A stretch of DNA of 64,000 nt from Glebionis coronaria. Lineage: Eukaryota > Streptophyta > Magnoliopsida > Asterales > Asteraceae. The number at the start of each line of letters is the position of its first letter. Within the stretch, counting starts at the first letter, position 1. The notes beneath the pieces are model-generated. The model was given only the letters and a program-made list of their open reading frames with translations, did no database searches and was not told the origin of the DNA. Below are positions 52,591-64,000 of this stretch, one piece after another. Position numbers and translations under genes: made by a program. The DNA lies in the NCBI GenBank assembly GCA_025667525.1, contig CM046876.1, positions 480,272,557-480,336,556 of the forward strand, read 5' to 3'.

Positions 52591-55500
52591 CAATGGTTAT
52601 AGAGAACGAGGTTGCCTAGCCTAGTCTATAGCTTAAGGATTCCTACTTATAGGCGTCATAGGATTACGTGTATGGTCTTGATTGTATTTTCCTAAAAAAA
52701 TCTGTGAATTTTGACTAGTATGAGTTGAACTGTAGTTGTCCATACTTAGTCACCTGTTAATTTTTGTGTTGCTTTTGATATATAAATTACTTTCACCATA
52801 ATAAGTTATTTGGTCTACCTAATGTATAGTATTTTTCTTTTGATGTTTAAGTCATGTTCCCTAAGAATCATGTGGTGATTCGAGTTACTATGAGTAGGTG
52901 GATATGAAGGATTTTAAGTTGTTTCCACTCTTATGGGCGACATGACTTATAATTGATTATGATGTTGTGTTGGAGTTTGTCTATGCAGTTTTAGCTAGAC
53001 TATGTATTTATGTATTCAAAGATTTTTACTATGTTATTTTAATAGATCGAGTTTTGGACCTTATTGGTTATGTGGTTATGAGCTTATGTGAGTAGATGGA
53101 TTTATGTGTTATATGTTTTATTGATTCTTATAAGTGTCATCATAAGAGGGAGTGCATTGGGGAAAGGGTAAGTGTATAAGTATGGTGGCTAACATAGTTA
53201 TACAAGTACCACAACTTCAATGGGTTCCTAAGTATGATTGCATGAAAGAGGGTTAGTACATGCTTGTATATGATGAGATATGGATTTTGGGTATATGTAT
53301 AATAAATGGGTTTATGTAACGGTTGCCTACGATATGGCTATTTTTTAGTGTGTTATATGTTTTGGGTTATAGTCATGTTGTGTGATTATGGGATCACACG
53401 AGATGGATTGGTTTTAGTGATGGGTTTTATGCCTTGTTGTAAGATGGTGATTACTCATATGGAAAACGAGTTTATGACGCGATTGATTGATTTGACATGT
53501 ATGGTAACGAGTATGTTTTGGGCGATTTAATAGGTATATATATGTGGATGTATATATACTAGTATTTGTTAAGTTAGGATATATGATTGTTTAGTAGTTA
53601 TTATAACTTGAACGTACCTTGTGTTTGCTCGTGTCTTATGGTGCTGGAGTTTGATGGAGTTCGAACGACGTTTTGAGTCTTTTTGATGTGTGTCTACATT
53701 CGGGTATGTATCTTAATTAATGAGAACTACTAAATTTTCATGCAAATAAGTCTGGCTAATTATAGGAAAACGATTTTAAAAATAATTTGTAAGTGTATGG
53801 TATGATATCGTGACTTACATATCTTTTCATTAAGTTTGTGGTAGTAAGTTATAAAAAAAATTGTCTTGAAAATAATTGGATTAGTTTTCTGGGTAACATA
53901 TGATAATAAATTTTAAAGGGTAAAGAAATTTAACAATAATTTTCTTAAGTGGAGTTAAAATTTTAGAAGTATTTAAATGGATGGAAAGAGTAAAAAGAGA
54001 GATTTTATTTTAGTAATGATAATAAAAAACACCATATACTATAAACACGTATTGGTTTCATAATAACAAGTGAAATGAGTTTAATGTGAGTAAACAAGAT
54101 AATGGTTAGAATAACGTTATACTATACTAACTAGTGGATACCTTTGATAAAATAATGAAGATAAAAGATACGTTTATTGTTAAAGGAGATGATAGATAAA
54201 GTGAGTTTTAGTACACTAACTGAGTTATGCCCTTTGATAGTAACGAAGATGGTAAAATATGACTATGATTTCATTTATTGGTGTTAAAATATGGTCCTAA
54301 TGTGAAGGAACTAATTTAGATGAAAATTTAAAATTTTCTAAGATATTGAAATTTGGTAATACAAATCGTGATGAGTCTAACTTTTGTTGTTGGCACACTC
54401 TATTGATCTTTTGGATTACATTGTTTTGTTTTCAGTTGTTTTGGCTAGGGTTCGTTTTACCCTATATTTTACTTTGGGACACGATTGTTTGGAATTCTTT
54501 TGGTACACGTCATGGTTGATTTAGTTATGCGGATGTGGGAATGTTAGGATGAGTAGTATTACTTATGGTTAAATATTAGAATGGAGAGATGTATTTTGGT
54601 TTAAAGGTTGTTTGAAGGAATGATTAAGATTTGTGGAGTTTTGAAACTTAAATTGGTTACAGGAATAAGGGAGTAAGTAAAGTTAGTTAACTTGTCGTGG
54701 GAACGAGATGTCATGCTATGAGAAGTTGGTTAAAGTACCATTAGGAGATTGATGAAAGTACCAGCGGATGTGAGGGTAGAGTAGAAATTTTCTACTAATG
54801 GAAATATTGGGCAAATAACACGCAAGTGAATTGGTATAGTTATGGAGGCAAGGTAGTAGTAGACACGTGAAGGAAAACATGGATGTGAAAGAATGATTGG
54901 TAGGAGGCTGATTAAGTATGATTACAACAAGTAAGGAAGAGTTAGCCATTGAGGGGTTGAAGTACCTTTAGAAATATTGTGGTAGATGAGTTGAAGTTAG
55001 AAGCTACTAGGTAGTGTGAAGTTCCTAGGTAACATCATAGAGACGAGAAGGAGTGTGTGAAGAGCTACATCGTGAAGCAAGGAGCTGAAAGGACTACGTG
55101 TCGGCTGCTAAAAGGAAGCAAGTGATTTCGAAGGAGTCACAGAAGTTGCAAGGACTGGAAAGGTGACACGCACTATGATGGGAATCTCCGTATGGTTCGT
55201 GACGAAGAAGGACCGATCGAGTACCGGAGTGGAGCTACAAAGAGCTGAACCGGTGGATCGTGATGAATTGAATACATAACATGGGAGATTAAGAACTCGT
55301 GGAAGTAACAAGGGAGTTTAGTGACTACGCGGATAGAATTTTTGTGGCAATAAATATCGAGGGATGAGTAGTGAAGATGAGTTGAATAAGTTCGTGGAGA
55401 AGTGATTAGAGAGTCGGGTTTTTTTGAAGGTGTTATGAAAGATCTTTGGAAGAGACAAATATGCATTATCCAATGCACTAGCGATTTTTATAGATTTGAT

Positions 55501-56764
55501 TAATGAAGTATGGAATTTCTGTTGGATGGGATAGTGTAGGAATTAGGGAGAACCATGGAAGGAGAGAACCAAGTATTCCTAGAAGATGATGATTGAAAGT
55601 AACTCATGTTGGGTGCATGATCAAAATAGAAGTATGAGATTTGAATAAGAATTGAAAATATGGCTTAGTTTTGACAAATAGAAACTAATATGGGTATAAG
55701 ATGAGAGTGTGATCCACATGGAATCACAGGAAACTCTTGTCTGTCCCTATTAGGAGGAAGTAAGAGAACTAGTCGTGAGGAAAACAAGTGAAGCTACTTG
55801 GAAAATTTTGACATATAGATGTCTTGAAAGACGGGAAGCATAACATCGTGATGTATGCCATGAACTAATGAATATGTGAAAGACCGTCATAGGTCACTTG
55901 TGTAAGGAAATTGGAATTTTTAAGTAGTTTGGGAATACGGACTAAAGGGAGTTGATGAACATGGTTGGATATGAGTATATCCAGCTAATTGGAAAAGGAT
56001 GGACGAAGTGAGAAATTGCTACAAGTATAGGAGTCGTGTTGAGAGCTTGGGTGACTGATTTAGAAGGAGGTGGGAAACTCGTTAACGATGTCTGAGTTTT
56101 CATATAATGATAGTTATCATACTAGAAGTCGATGAATGCCATTTGAGGCACTATATGGAAGGATAGGGTGAGTTGACCTTATGGTGGACTAAAATTGGTG
56201 AAAGAGACTACTAATGTGGAAATGGTGTTTGTGGAAAGGATGAGAGCAACAAGAGATGCTATGTTGAAAAGGAGGAAACCACTAGAGTTAGTGACAAAGT
56301 TATGTAGGAAGTTTCCCCTATAGTAACGGGTGGTATGTTTTGGTAAAATGGAAAAGTTGATGTAGAGTTTTGTAGGTCCATTTATGATCTTTGGAAAGAT
56401 TGAACCAATAGCTTATGGCTATAGAATTACATGGGTAATTGTACATGGTATATTTCATGTATTAAGATTGGGAAATATTGTCTGAGAATGTTAATTTGCA
56501 TGTACGGTTATTCAGGATTTGTGCTAATAAGAGTCTTCGATTTATCAAAGAGTCATTTGTGTGATGTATGGGTTGTGAGGTCAAGAGTTTGGGAATGAAT
56601 TAAATATTTTCGGTTAGTATATGTGGTAAATTGAGACATGAACTAAAGTACACATGGTAATGAGAGGAGTTCATTTAGAACAAGTATCCTCATATGATTT
56701 GTTGATTATGTGTTTGATCCTAAGGAGTAAATCGCGGGACGAGATTTCTATTAGAAGGGAGTGA
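52591..56764 (+). pseudogene. Gypsy H internal region, decayed pol
   Basis: About 4.2 kb with no ORF over 80 codons. From about 56050 the plus strand gives scattered chromovirus integrase traces, for example a piece near 56390-56470 reading PIAYGYRI and then GIFHVLRL, as in the usual integrase C-terminal 'AYRL...FHVSxLKK' region, in several frames with stops. No gag, protease or RT block was recognised. It ends with a GGGACGAGATTTCTATTAGA purine-rich end before the 3' LTR. At 4.2 kb it is shorter than an intact chromovirus interior. Confidence 0.6.
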
Positions 56765-58119
56765 TGTGACAACCGCGGTTTTGAGGTTCGTCACTTAGTC
56801 TTATATTTAGGTTATTTTATGTGTGACTATGTGTTTTGCGTGTTTACATGTTTATTTTGTGTGAACGAGGTTGGTGTGGACATCGTTTATGGGTATATGG
56901 TACTCATAAGTAAATTAAGGAACGGTTATTTCATGTTCATGAGTTCACAATGTAGTGACTATGAAATGAGATGGTGTTGTTTAGTGGTTTTATGTGTACG
57001 TATATGTATTATAGTAAATCGTATTTTTACGATTTAGAGTTTAACATTTTGAGGTCTCGGATAAGGTAATTAGTGACGGGAATATTTTTCGGGATGGTTT
57101 TAAGTCATTTAGTACTTAGTTATTTAGTTTGTTTCATATTTCAAGAGTTTTTATAAAACTGTATATTTTTACGTCTTTCACGGCATTCGCGTAAAAACTG
57201 ACTAGTTTTACGGTTTTGAGGTTTTGGAGGCTTTAGGAGCTGAAATAAATTAAAGGAATTTAAGATAATAATAAATAATTGTTAATTTACAGTAAATAAT
57301 AAAAAAAATAAAGAAAAAGGCTATTTAGGTCGGTTAAGTGCTGATTTGGTGGAAGGGGTTAGAAAATATGAAAAGTTTTTGTTTTAGCCTTAAATTAGGA
57401 TTATGAAAGGTGTTTTAGTATATATTAAGACCCCTAACGGTCATGAACGACTTATATCAGTCTTGGGGTCGAAAATACATCAATGGAGGCTAGGGTTTTC
57501 AATAAAAATCAATCCCTTGAAGATTAGAGGTAAAAATCATGTTCTAATTACGTTTTTATTAACTAAATCATGTTTCTAATTCATGTAAACATCAATTATG
57601 ATGGATTTAGGGTTAGGGAAAAATTAAACTCTGAGAATTAATTTTATTATAAGGATTAGATAAATTAGGGCTTGTGATTAAATAAATTATGAAGAATTAA
57701 TTAGGTTAATTCAATTAATTTCGTAATTAAAAACTGGGCAGAATTTTTGGTGCATTGTTTTGATCATATATAGAGTTCTACTAACTTTTAATTTTCGAAT
57801 CTTATATCCTTGAAAAGGTAATTGATTTGGTTTTCAAATGCAAGAAACTAGAATTAAATTGGAGGTCAGGAAGTGGGTCAAAAATAGGTTACAACAGTCG
57901 GAGGTCAAAACAGTTTTGAAATCAGTCGGGTTTAACTTAATGTTTTAAGGTGGTTAGGGTACTTAAAAATACAATTGGGCTTTCAAACGAACATGAGAGT
58001 TAGTTTATATGTTATATAAGATATCTGAAAGAGGGCTAATCAATTGGGATAGTGGAAGACCCTCTGATCATAACAAACTTTTCGTATGTTCAAAATCAGT
58101 AAATTCTGGATAGGTAAAA

Positions 58120-58185
<66 letters not shown>

Positions 58186-59301
58186 GGAGGCCTTAACAGT
58201 AGCTTTACGGTTGCGGTCAAATGGAAGAGTTAGCTAACACATGTAAGGGCATACGGTTTCTTTTACAGGGCATGTTATTTTTGTTAAGGGGGTGTTCGAC
58301 CCATAGTTTGAAGTATGAAAAACGGGACTGTTTTGGGTTAAATATTAACGGGACGAGTTATGAACTAAACTAAGTTAAGGGTTGTATAGAGGTATGTAAT
58401 GAGATGAATATGGCATATAAATGGCGTTAAGTGGTAGGATAAGGTTAGATATCCATCATAGGTTGATGAGCCATTTTGGTATGTGGTTCATGTCTTGATT
58501 TTATACGTTTGTGTGTTTAGATTTTTGCTAGAGCGTGGATACTTGGAGAAGCTTGTTCAGGTGAGTTTCATAGTCCCATATCTTTTAATGATTTTGACTT
58601 CTAGATGGGATGAAAGAGACACTGTATAGTTTTGTAACTAATGTTGTGAATGTTTTTATGGTTTGTGATGGACTTGTGTGTACACTTATGTGATTAACTG
58701 CTATGTGATTCTTGATTGTGTTTATGATTTAGATCGGGGGACACGTACCGTCTCAGTTATTGTGGTTTGACTTGGTACCAAGGGGATGTTGACAAGGCGG
58801 GGCCTTGGGATTGGTTCATTGGTGTATGGGCTCCTATGGGACCATGGTGATTAGTAAGGCTTGGAACCTTGGAATTGTGGTTATTGGTAAGGCTTGGAGG
58901 CTTGGAGCCTTAGAATTGTGGTTATTGGTAAGGCTTGGAGCCTTGGATTTGTGGTGATTGGTTAATCTTGAATGCTTGTTGTTAATACATAATTGTAGCA
59001 CATTGTCCATATGTTCTTTTGTTAATGGTTGTTATTCACAGCTTATAACTGATTTAGAGTTGGAGTCTAAACCTATGACTCTCACCAACTTTATGTTGAC
59101 GTGTTTTAGTGTCTCTTTCAGGTGAGAATGTGGTTAAGCGTGAGAATAGGAGTGGCTAGATGGGAGGCTTAGGATTGCATTTGGAGGAACCCCCTTTCCT
59201 CTTAGCCTTTATTTTATGTTTGAATAAGTGATACATTGTGGACACCTATATGTTGATGTGTGTATTTGTATGTCTATGGTAAGGGTTATACATGTTACCT
59301 T
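56765..59301 (+). repeat. 3' LTR of gypsy H, cut by copia F
   Basis: Matches 48858 onward. Interrupted after CATGTTACCTT at 59301 by the LTR of copia F. It lacks the MITE-like element (uninterrupted (AT)n at 58121-58182). Confidence 0.85.
58121..58182. repeat. (AT)n microsatellite, empty site for the MITE
   Basis: Same flanks as 50212 (GGTAAAAGTATAT) and 51312 (ATGGAGGCCTTAACAG), with about 31 AT units and nothing between. Confidence 0.9.
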
Positions 59302-59620
59302 TGTAGGATATGTAAATCTATGCTTATGTTTTAGAGAGAGAAAGAGATAGAAAGATGGTGGATTTCACACTTCTAGAGAGAGAAAGTTTAAGAGAACTAT
59401 GTGTTATTCAAATGAAATCACCATCCTCTCCATCAATGGAGAGGGTTTATATACCAAGCCCATAAGATGGGCTTGGGCTTACATTTGGGCCGGCCATACA
59501 AGCATGGATCGGGCTTTTCCTTGTTTAGTTAATTAAAAGATATCTAGACTACGAGCTACAACTTAATATATTGTCGGAGTGTCCGAATCTTCCTAAATAT
59601 GTAAAAACGTATTTCCAACA
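59302..59620 (-). repeat. 3' LTR of copia F (319 bp)
   Basis: Minus-strand TGTTGGAAATACG to ATCCTACA. Layout as in D, sequence clearly diverged. Confidence 0.85.
59425..59476 (-). promoter_or_regulatory. TATA box between two hairpins, F LTR
   Basis: Stem CCTCTCCAT / ATGGAGAGG (59425-59444), TATATAAA (59446-59453), stem CCAAGCCCAT / ATGGGCTTGG (59454-59476). Confidence 0.75.
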
Positions 59621-61815
59621 ATCTCCCCCTAAGGGAGGTCACTCCAAACAAGGGCGTTACCCAAGTTACAATAATAAAATAAACCTAGCATACTATGCTT
59701 GTCTTGAGCTCGTAGTCTTCGTCTTTCTTTTCTTTTTTTTTCTGGTGAACATGTTGATGTGATCTTTGATATCAATCTTGAGCATTATTCTCTTGCCTTG
59801 ATCTTGTGCATCCATCACTTGTGATCTTCGCCTCTTCGTGACATCATGTCCCACATACTTATACCTTCGTAATTCTTGAAAGCTTTAGAGTTCGATACAG
59901 CAGAAGACTTAACTTTTAGGCTTTCTTGAATTAGATGAGATATTAAGTGCATAAAGTATAAGCATGCGGGGACGACTTCTTCTTGGATTCCGCAACGCCA
60001 CCGTCTTCAAATGCCGCAACATAAGTAGACACGAACGAAATGGATTTGAACATTTCATTCTAAATCGGTAGCATTTTACCTCCGGTCGATGAAGACCGTT
60101 GGACGATATTAGATATCGTACCCATGACGGATAGTTTCAATTAAGTAACTTCCTGACAGGATTTCGCGGGTAAACTTGTTCTCTTTATTCGACCGTCCAA
60201 AGCTGACTGCGAACATAAAGTGAATCATTTGGATAATAATATCCGCATGATTTGAAGTCGTCAATTTATGTTCCTAGAAACAGTGGAATTCAACTAAGAA
60301 CCGCACCATCGTTGCTTTCCAGTTGTCACGAGCTTGATTCGTATAGAATCTTGCAAGTTACCTACCAAGTGCTGTTTGAGGTTAACACTAGAAGGATTTC
60401 CACTCATCACTGTGAACACTAAGGTATCACTCTGAGTGTTCTGGCAAGATCACTAAGATATTGCGTAGAGGCTTGGAACGTGTTTAAATTCAGTTAAGAA
60501 TTAAACCATTGTTGCTTTCCAGTTATCACAAGTTTGATTCATAAAGAATCGCACAAGTCACCTACCATGAGCTTTTTGATATTCGCTCAATAAAGGATTT
60601 CCATCTTCATTGTAAATACTTTCGTATTACTCGGATGTTCAGGCAAGATCATGAAGATTTTGCGTAGGACTCTTAAGATCTTTCTTACTTTTCACAGTGT
60701 GTGAAGAAGCAAGGAAATATGAAAGTGTGTCCTAATGAGATATTTGATGATCTCAAATGGCTCTAGACTCGATCGTGCATTTTGGATTTTAGTGATCGGA
60801 GGCTGGAGAGGAGTGCCACCTTTTCAATACCGATTTACTCGGAGTGAATAAATCGATAGATAACATGTTGATCTCCGTGTGATTAAAACAAATATCTTTT
60901 GAGAGATATCTGAGTTAGCTGGGATGGGTTGTGCATTGCATCACTGGGTCCATGATGTCTATCTTCAATATCGAGCATCATTAAAATGATCTCAATAGCA
61001 TATGTGTTGACCCGGTTTCTGCCTAAAGTTGTAAGGAGGGCTTCTTTCTTTACACCCTTTATCTTTACAATTCTTTTTCATTCTTCAACCCCTTCAATTC
61101 TTACCAATACGTCATAACTAGCACCTTGTTGTGATTGTTCTAGTGCTAACTTAAGTACATGGTCGGCATTCAGCTACGTTCACAATCTTTCTCCATCTTT
61201 CCTAAGGACTACTATTTCTAGCTATGGAATGTCCTTGGGAAGATTCCTCCAGTTCTAGAAGAATCATTGGACTTAACCTATCCTACCATCCTTATGTCAC
61301 CACAATCTTCATCGTCGTGAAACAAATGTGTTTTGGGTAAGTATATGTCACCATGAAAATCCATTTTGATATGTAAATCCGTTTTTCTCCCCCTTAACAT
61401 ATGCCACGATATTCGAAAACATTTCGCATATGTCGGGATGGGCCAGCACATTAAGTCAAACCATCTGTGATAATTTCCCATATTAAATCACATTTTCTCC
61501 CCCATATTAAAAATATTAACCCAATCGATGTTTTTAATATCAATTGATTTAATGAAGTTTTAACAAAGGTTTTGGGAAGAAAAATGCAAGACCGTTAAGC
61601 TTCATGATTCCAAACGTATGAGATATGATACCGATTAGTAACATGATCACATATTCACCATATTAGAAAAGAATTGACAAGGTTGGACCTGATAGATGAG
61701 AACATCATTTGAAAAGATCAAATGGTTCTTGTCAGCATATGTTGGTCGCCTCGTCACGTCTGAAGTCATCTCTTGTCACCACGTGTACGATTGGTATTGT
61801 TGTCTTGACACCAAT
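59621..61815 (-). other. Polypurine tract and 3' non-coding region of copia F
   Basis: CCCTTAGGGGGAGAT (minus strand) at the LTR edge, then homology to 17453-19500 including the internal duplication (about 60290-60430 and 60480-60620). No gene. Confidence 0.7.
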
Positions 61816-62257
61816 TGATAGGTGTGTAAACACCCATCCTTTTACCACTTAATTCGGGCTAAAACAAGACCAAAACACGTATTTAATATCATTTGTTTGG
61901 AATTATGCGTGGTTTTTTGTGTTTATTGTGTTTTCAGAGCTAACCGGATGAATATTAAAGAAAACATGGGATTGCACGGGTTTTATCAAAGAAAAAGACT
62001 CAAGATAAAGTCTATTGTCCAAGAGATGCAAAAGATTTGAAGTCACTAGGCCTATTCGAAGATTTATCGAAGAAAAGGACTAAAGACGGAAGATTTTCAT
62101 AAGTCGAAGAAACTCAAGTCTATTTAACGAAGAAATTAAAAGACGAGTTGAATTTAATTGACGACAAATCCTGAATCAGAATCGAAAACGTCAACTTTTC
62201 TGAAAGGACGAGAAGACAAGAAGAAAGGGAGAAAGCCCACTCACCAACCAACCACTA

Positions 62258-62277
62258 GGAGTATAAATAGATACTCC
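62258..62277 (+). promoter_or_regulatory. TATA box inside a 7-bp palindrome, gypsy G
   Basis: Arms GGAGTAT (62258-62264) and ATACTCC (62271-62277); the TATAAATA box runs from the first arm into the loop. Confidence 0.65.
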
Positions 62278-62679
62278 CTTCACACAATTAGAGAGTTAGC
62301 TTCATTTTTCTTTTTCCAGTTCTTGGTTCGTAGCATCACAAACACCATTAGGGTGTTTGGTGATTTTTCATTTTCTCCTTTTTCGAATCTTGTAAGTGTA
62401 ATCATTACTCTTGTTATTTTTATATTAATCAATCTATTCCATCTTTTCATTCATTTTGTTCTTTATCATCTTTTGATTGCAAGTTCTTAAGTTTTTACTT
62501 GATTCTAGTTTGATCTTAAAAAGTTGTTGATTTAGTGTTTTTATTGGTGGGATTTGTTTCTTATGGTATTTAGATGATTATTGGTTGATTTGGTGAAATC
62601 TTTATGAGTATTTTGGTGTTTAGATTGAAAAATCGTTTGGCACCTGCTGTTACTGTTCTTCGCATTCCAGATCTTTCCG

Positions 62680-63112
62680 AACAGAACGATTATTCCGAAT
62701 AGGCATTTGGGCTCGTCCCCTATTCGGAATATCTTACTTATTCCGAATCATCTTTATTTGTTCTCTTACTCGGAATATTTCAAATATTCCGCATAGCCAG
62801 TTTATTTCTCCCTTATTCGGAATATCTCGTATATTCCGAATAGCCCACTTTTTCCGAATAGCATCATCTTTCCGCATAAGCCATACTTTCCTCATAGAGG
62901 TTTATTTTCCGCATAGGGACACTTTTTCCGCATAGCAATATTTTTCCGCATAGCAATATTTTTCCGCATAGCAATATTTTCCGAATAAGCCATACTTTCC
63001 GCATAGGGGTTTTTATTCCGTATAGTCTCATCATTCCGAATAGACTTTATTATTCCGCATGGTCATCATTCCGAATAAGAGCATCTTCTCCATTTATTCC
63101 GAATAGCACTAG
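62680..63112 (+). repeat. TTCCGAATAG / TTCCGCATAG array in gypsy G LTR
   Basis: More than 20 copies of the 8-10-nt motif in both orientations (ATTCCGAATA and TATTCGGAATA), including three 15-nt tandem units of TTTTTCCGCATAGCA near 62930-62975. Confidence 0.85.
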
Positions 63113-63332
63113 TTTTCAGTAAGGAACTTTTACAGCTTTATCATTTAATTGTTTAATTTAAATTGATGTTCTATTGTTTCTGGCTTTAATCTTCATTTAC
63201 TTCATTTATTTAGAATAGAAAACCAAATCCACTTTTTGTCACCAAGAACAATCATTCCACTTTAAACTGAGATCAATTCGAGAGGATTCCGAGAATCGAA
63301 CTTTTTCAACTAGTAAAACCAAGTGTATCAAA

Positions 63333-63347
63333 TGGCGCCGCTGCCGG
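63333..63347 (+). other. Primer binding site of gypsy G
   Basis: TGGCGCCGCTGCCGG, two bases after the LTR end. The same family of site in mutated form belongs to gypsy E (11434-11454). Confidence 0.8.
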
Positions 63348-63545
63348 TTCTTCTCGTTAAGATCAAAAGTTTTTTGTGAGAATTTGGATTTTGGGATCCG
63401 TTCCCCGTGAACGTTACTTTTTCACAAAAATTTTCAAAAATCCTAAAAAAAATATAAAATTCTCAAAAATCCTAAAAAAAATAAAAAACATAAAAACCAA
63501 AAATATTTTTGTTTTGTTTTTCTTTGTTCGTTCTTTTGCAGGTGT

Positions 63546-64000
63546 ATGCGCACTCGATCCACGTCTTATCAAGAGCCCGAGCCTCTCGATCACTTAGACA
63601 TGGCCGGTGTACCACCTCCAAACAATAATAACAACAACAACCCGCCTTTCAACAACATGAACAATAACAACAACAATGAGCCCCTTCCGGATAATCGCCC
63701 GATGATTGAATTGCTGCAAGCTCATGTCGATGGCAACACGGATCCAATTGTTATACCACCAATTGCCGCCAACAATTTCGAGCTAAAATCAGGCTTTATC
63801 CAGATGGTCTCCGCTCAACCGTTCTTGGGACGAACCATTGATGACCCACACGACCACATCAAGAGATTTCTACAACTCACCAACACGGTCAAGTTCAATG
63901 GAGTTCCACAAGAAGTTATAAGGTTACAACTTTTTCCCTTTTCTTTAGAGGGACAAGCCCGGCATTGGCTTGCTAAGGAACCGCCACAAAGTATTCTCTC
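63546..64000 (+). CDS. Gypsy G gag, N-terminal part
   Basis: Open from the ATG at 63546 (MRTRS) to the window edge, about 151 codons, with no stop. I prefer this start to the in-frame ATG at 63600 because it is the first ATG after the predicted acceptor and MRTRS-type starts are familiar in related gypsies. The protein has an Asn-rich stretch (about residues 26-45), then ANNFELKSGFIQMV, a DDPHDHIKRFLQL block and LFPFSLEGQARHWL, the core of the retrotransposon gag domain that forms the particle shell. It is the only undamaged gag start in the window. The rest of gag and pol lie beyond the edge. Confidence 0.85.
   Translation, partial: MRTRSTSYQEPEPLDHLDMAGVPPPNNNNNNNPPFNNMNNNNNNEPLPDNRPMIELLQAHVDGNTDPIVIPPIAANNFELKSGFIQMVSAQPFLGRTIDDPHDHIKRFLQLTNTVKFNGVPQEVIRLQLFPFSLEGQARHWLAKEPPQSIL

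Larger units (their letters stand above)
59302..61815 (-). mobile_element. Copia F, 3' end (D-related)
   Basis: 3' LTR (59302-59620), polypurine tract and about 2.2 kb of 3' non-coding region homologous to D's. Cut at 61816 by gypsy G. No coding sequence of F is in the window. Confidence 0.8.
61816..63330 (+). repeat. 5' LTR of gypsy G (1,515 bp)
   Basis: Starts TGATAGG and ends TGTATCA (terminal TGATA / TATCA pair). TATA box at about 62262 in a palindrome. The last 650 bp carry the TTCCGAATAG array. Confidence 0.85.
62392..63541 (+). other. Possible intron between LTR and gag, gypsy G
   Basis: Donor GTAAGTGT at 62392 and acceptor TTCTTTTGCAG ending at 63541 with a long T-rich tract before it. 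The predicted first exon (from about 62290) has no ATG, while the unspliced leader has many. Prediction only. Confidence 0.35.
61816..64000 (+). mobile_element. Ty3/gypsy G, 5' end (LTR, PBS, gag start)
   Basis: LTR, primer site and open gag run to the window edge. It interrupts copia F, so it is among the youngest insertions on the right side. PBS type and gag motifs place it on the Athila/Tat side of gypsy. Confidence 0.85.

Noticed and set aside
61822..62490. Two short plus-strand ORFs in the G LTR
   Set aside because: Inside LTR and leader, no family resemblance, not conserved in E.

Overview
This is a gene-poor plant nuclear window, best read as intergenic heterochromatin of a eudicot and probably of an Asteraceae (daisy family) genome. 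I see no host gene, rRNA, tRNA or CRISPR array. Nearly all of it is LTR retrotransposons inserted into one another. The family guess rests on the Ty1/copia elements: two carry a long extra 3' ORF of a type I know as recurrent in Asteraceae retroelement polyproteins. That is recall, not a search.

Nesting, outermost first. Copia J (minus strand) supplies 43140-48857; its internal region holds the large gypsy chromovirus K (14464-43139, minus) and its 5' LTR holds gypsy H (from 48858, plus). Into K went (i) a roughly 19.6-kb copia composite C/D (17139-36756, minus) that splits the integrase with a GAAAG target duplication, and (ii) copia L (3' end only, 12661-14463, plus), inserted in K's 3' LTR. 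L's pol was hit by gypsy E (minus; 5' LTR 11457-12660). E's gag was hit by a damaged copia complex (5166 to about 10858) and by a Tat-type gypsy (1378-4775, minus). The Tat reverse transcriptase was hit by the copia whose last ORF and 3' LTR fill 1-1377 (plus). On the right, H's 3' LTR was hit by copia F (59302-61815, minus), and F by gypsy G (61816 to the edge, plus), which has the only undamaged gag start in the window. A MITE-like element (50280-50993) sits in a (TA)n tract of H's 5' LTR.

Almost every coding region is broken by stops and frameshifts. Element D still shows the full order LTR, PBS, gag, protease, integrase, reverse transcriptase, RNase H, a roughly 1,430-codon extra ORF, LTR. 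Hand-counted LTR differences (about 7% for K, about 3% for D inside K, about 3-4% for H) agree with the nesting order.

The main unexplained signals are these. Several LTR families place the TATA box inside or directly against an inverted repeat, with compensatory changes between three related copia subfamilies. Several families carry their own short CG-containing motif in two or three separate places in the element, in one case inside an ORF in 21-nt (7-codon) steps. The C/D composite pairs one target duplication with LTRs of two different subfamilies.
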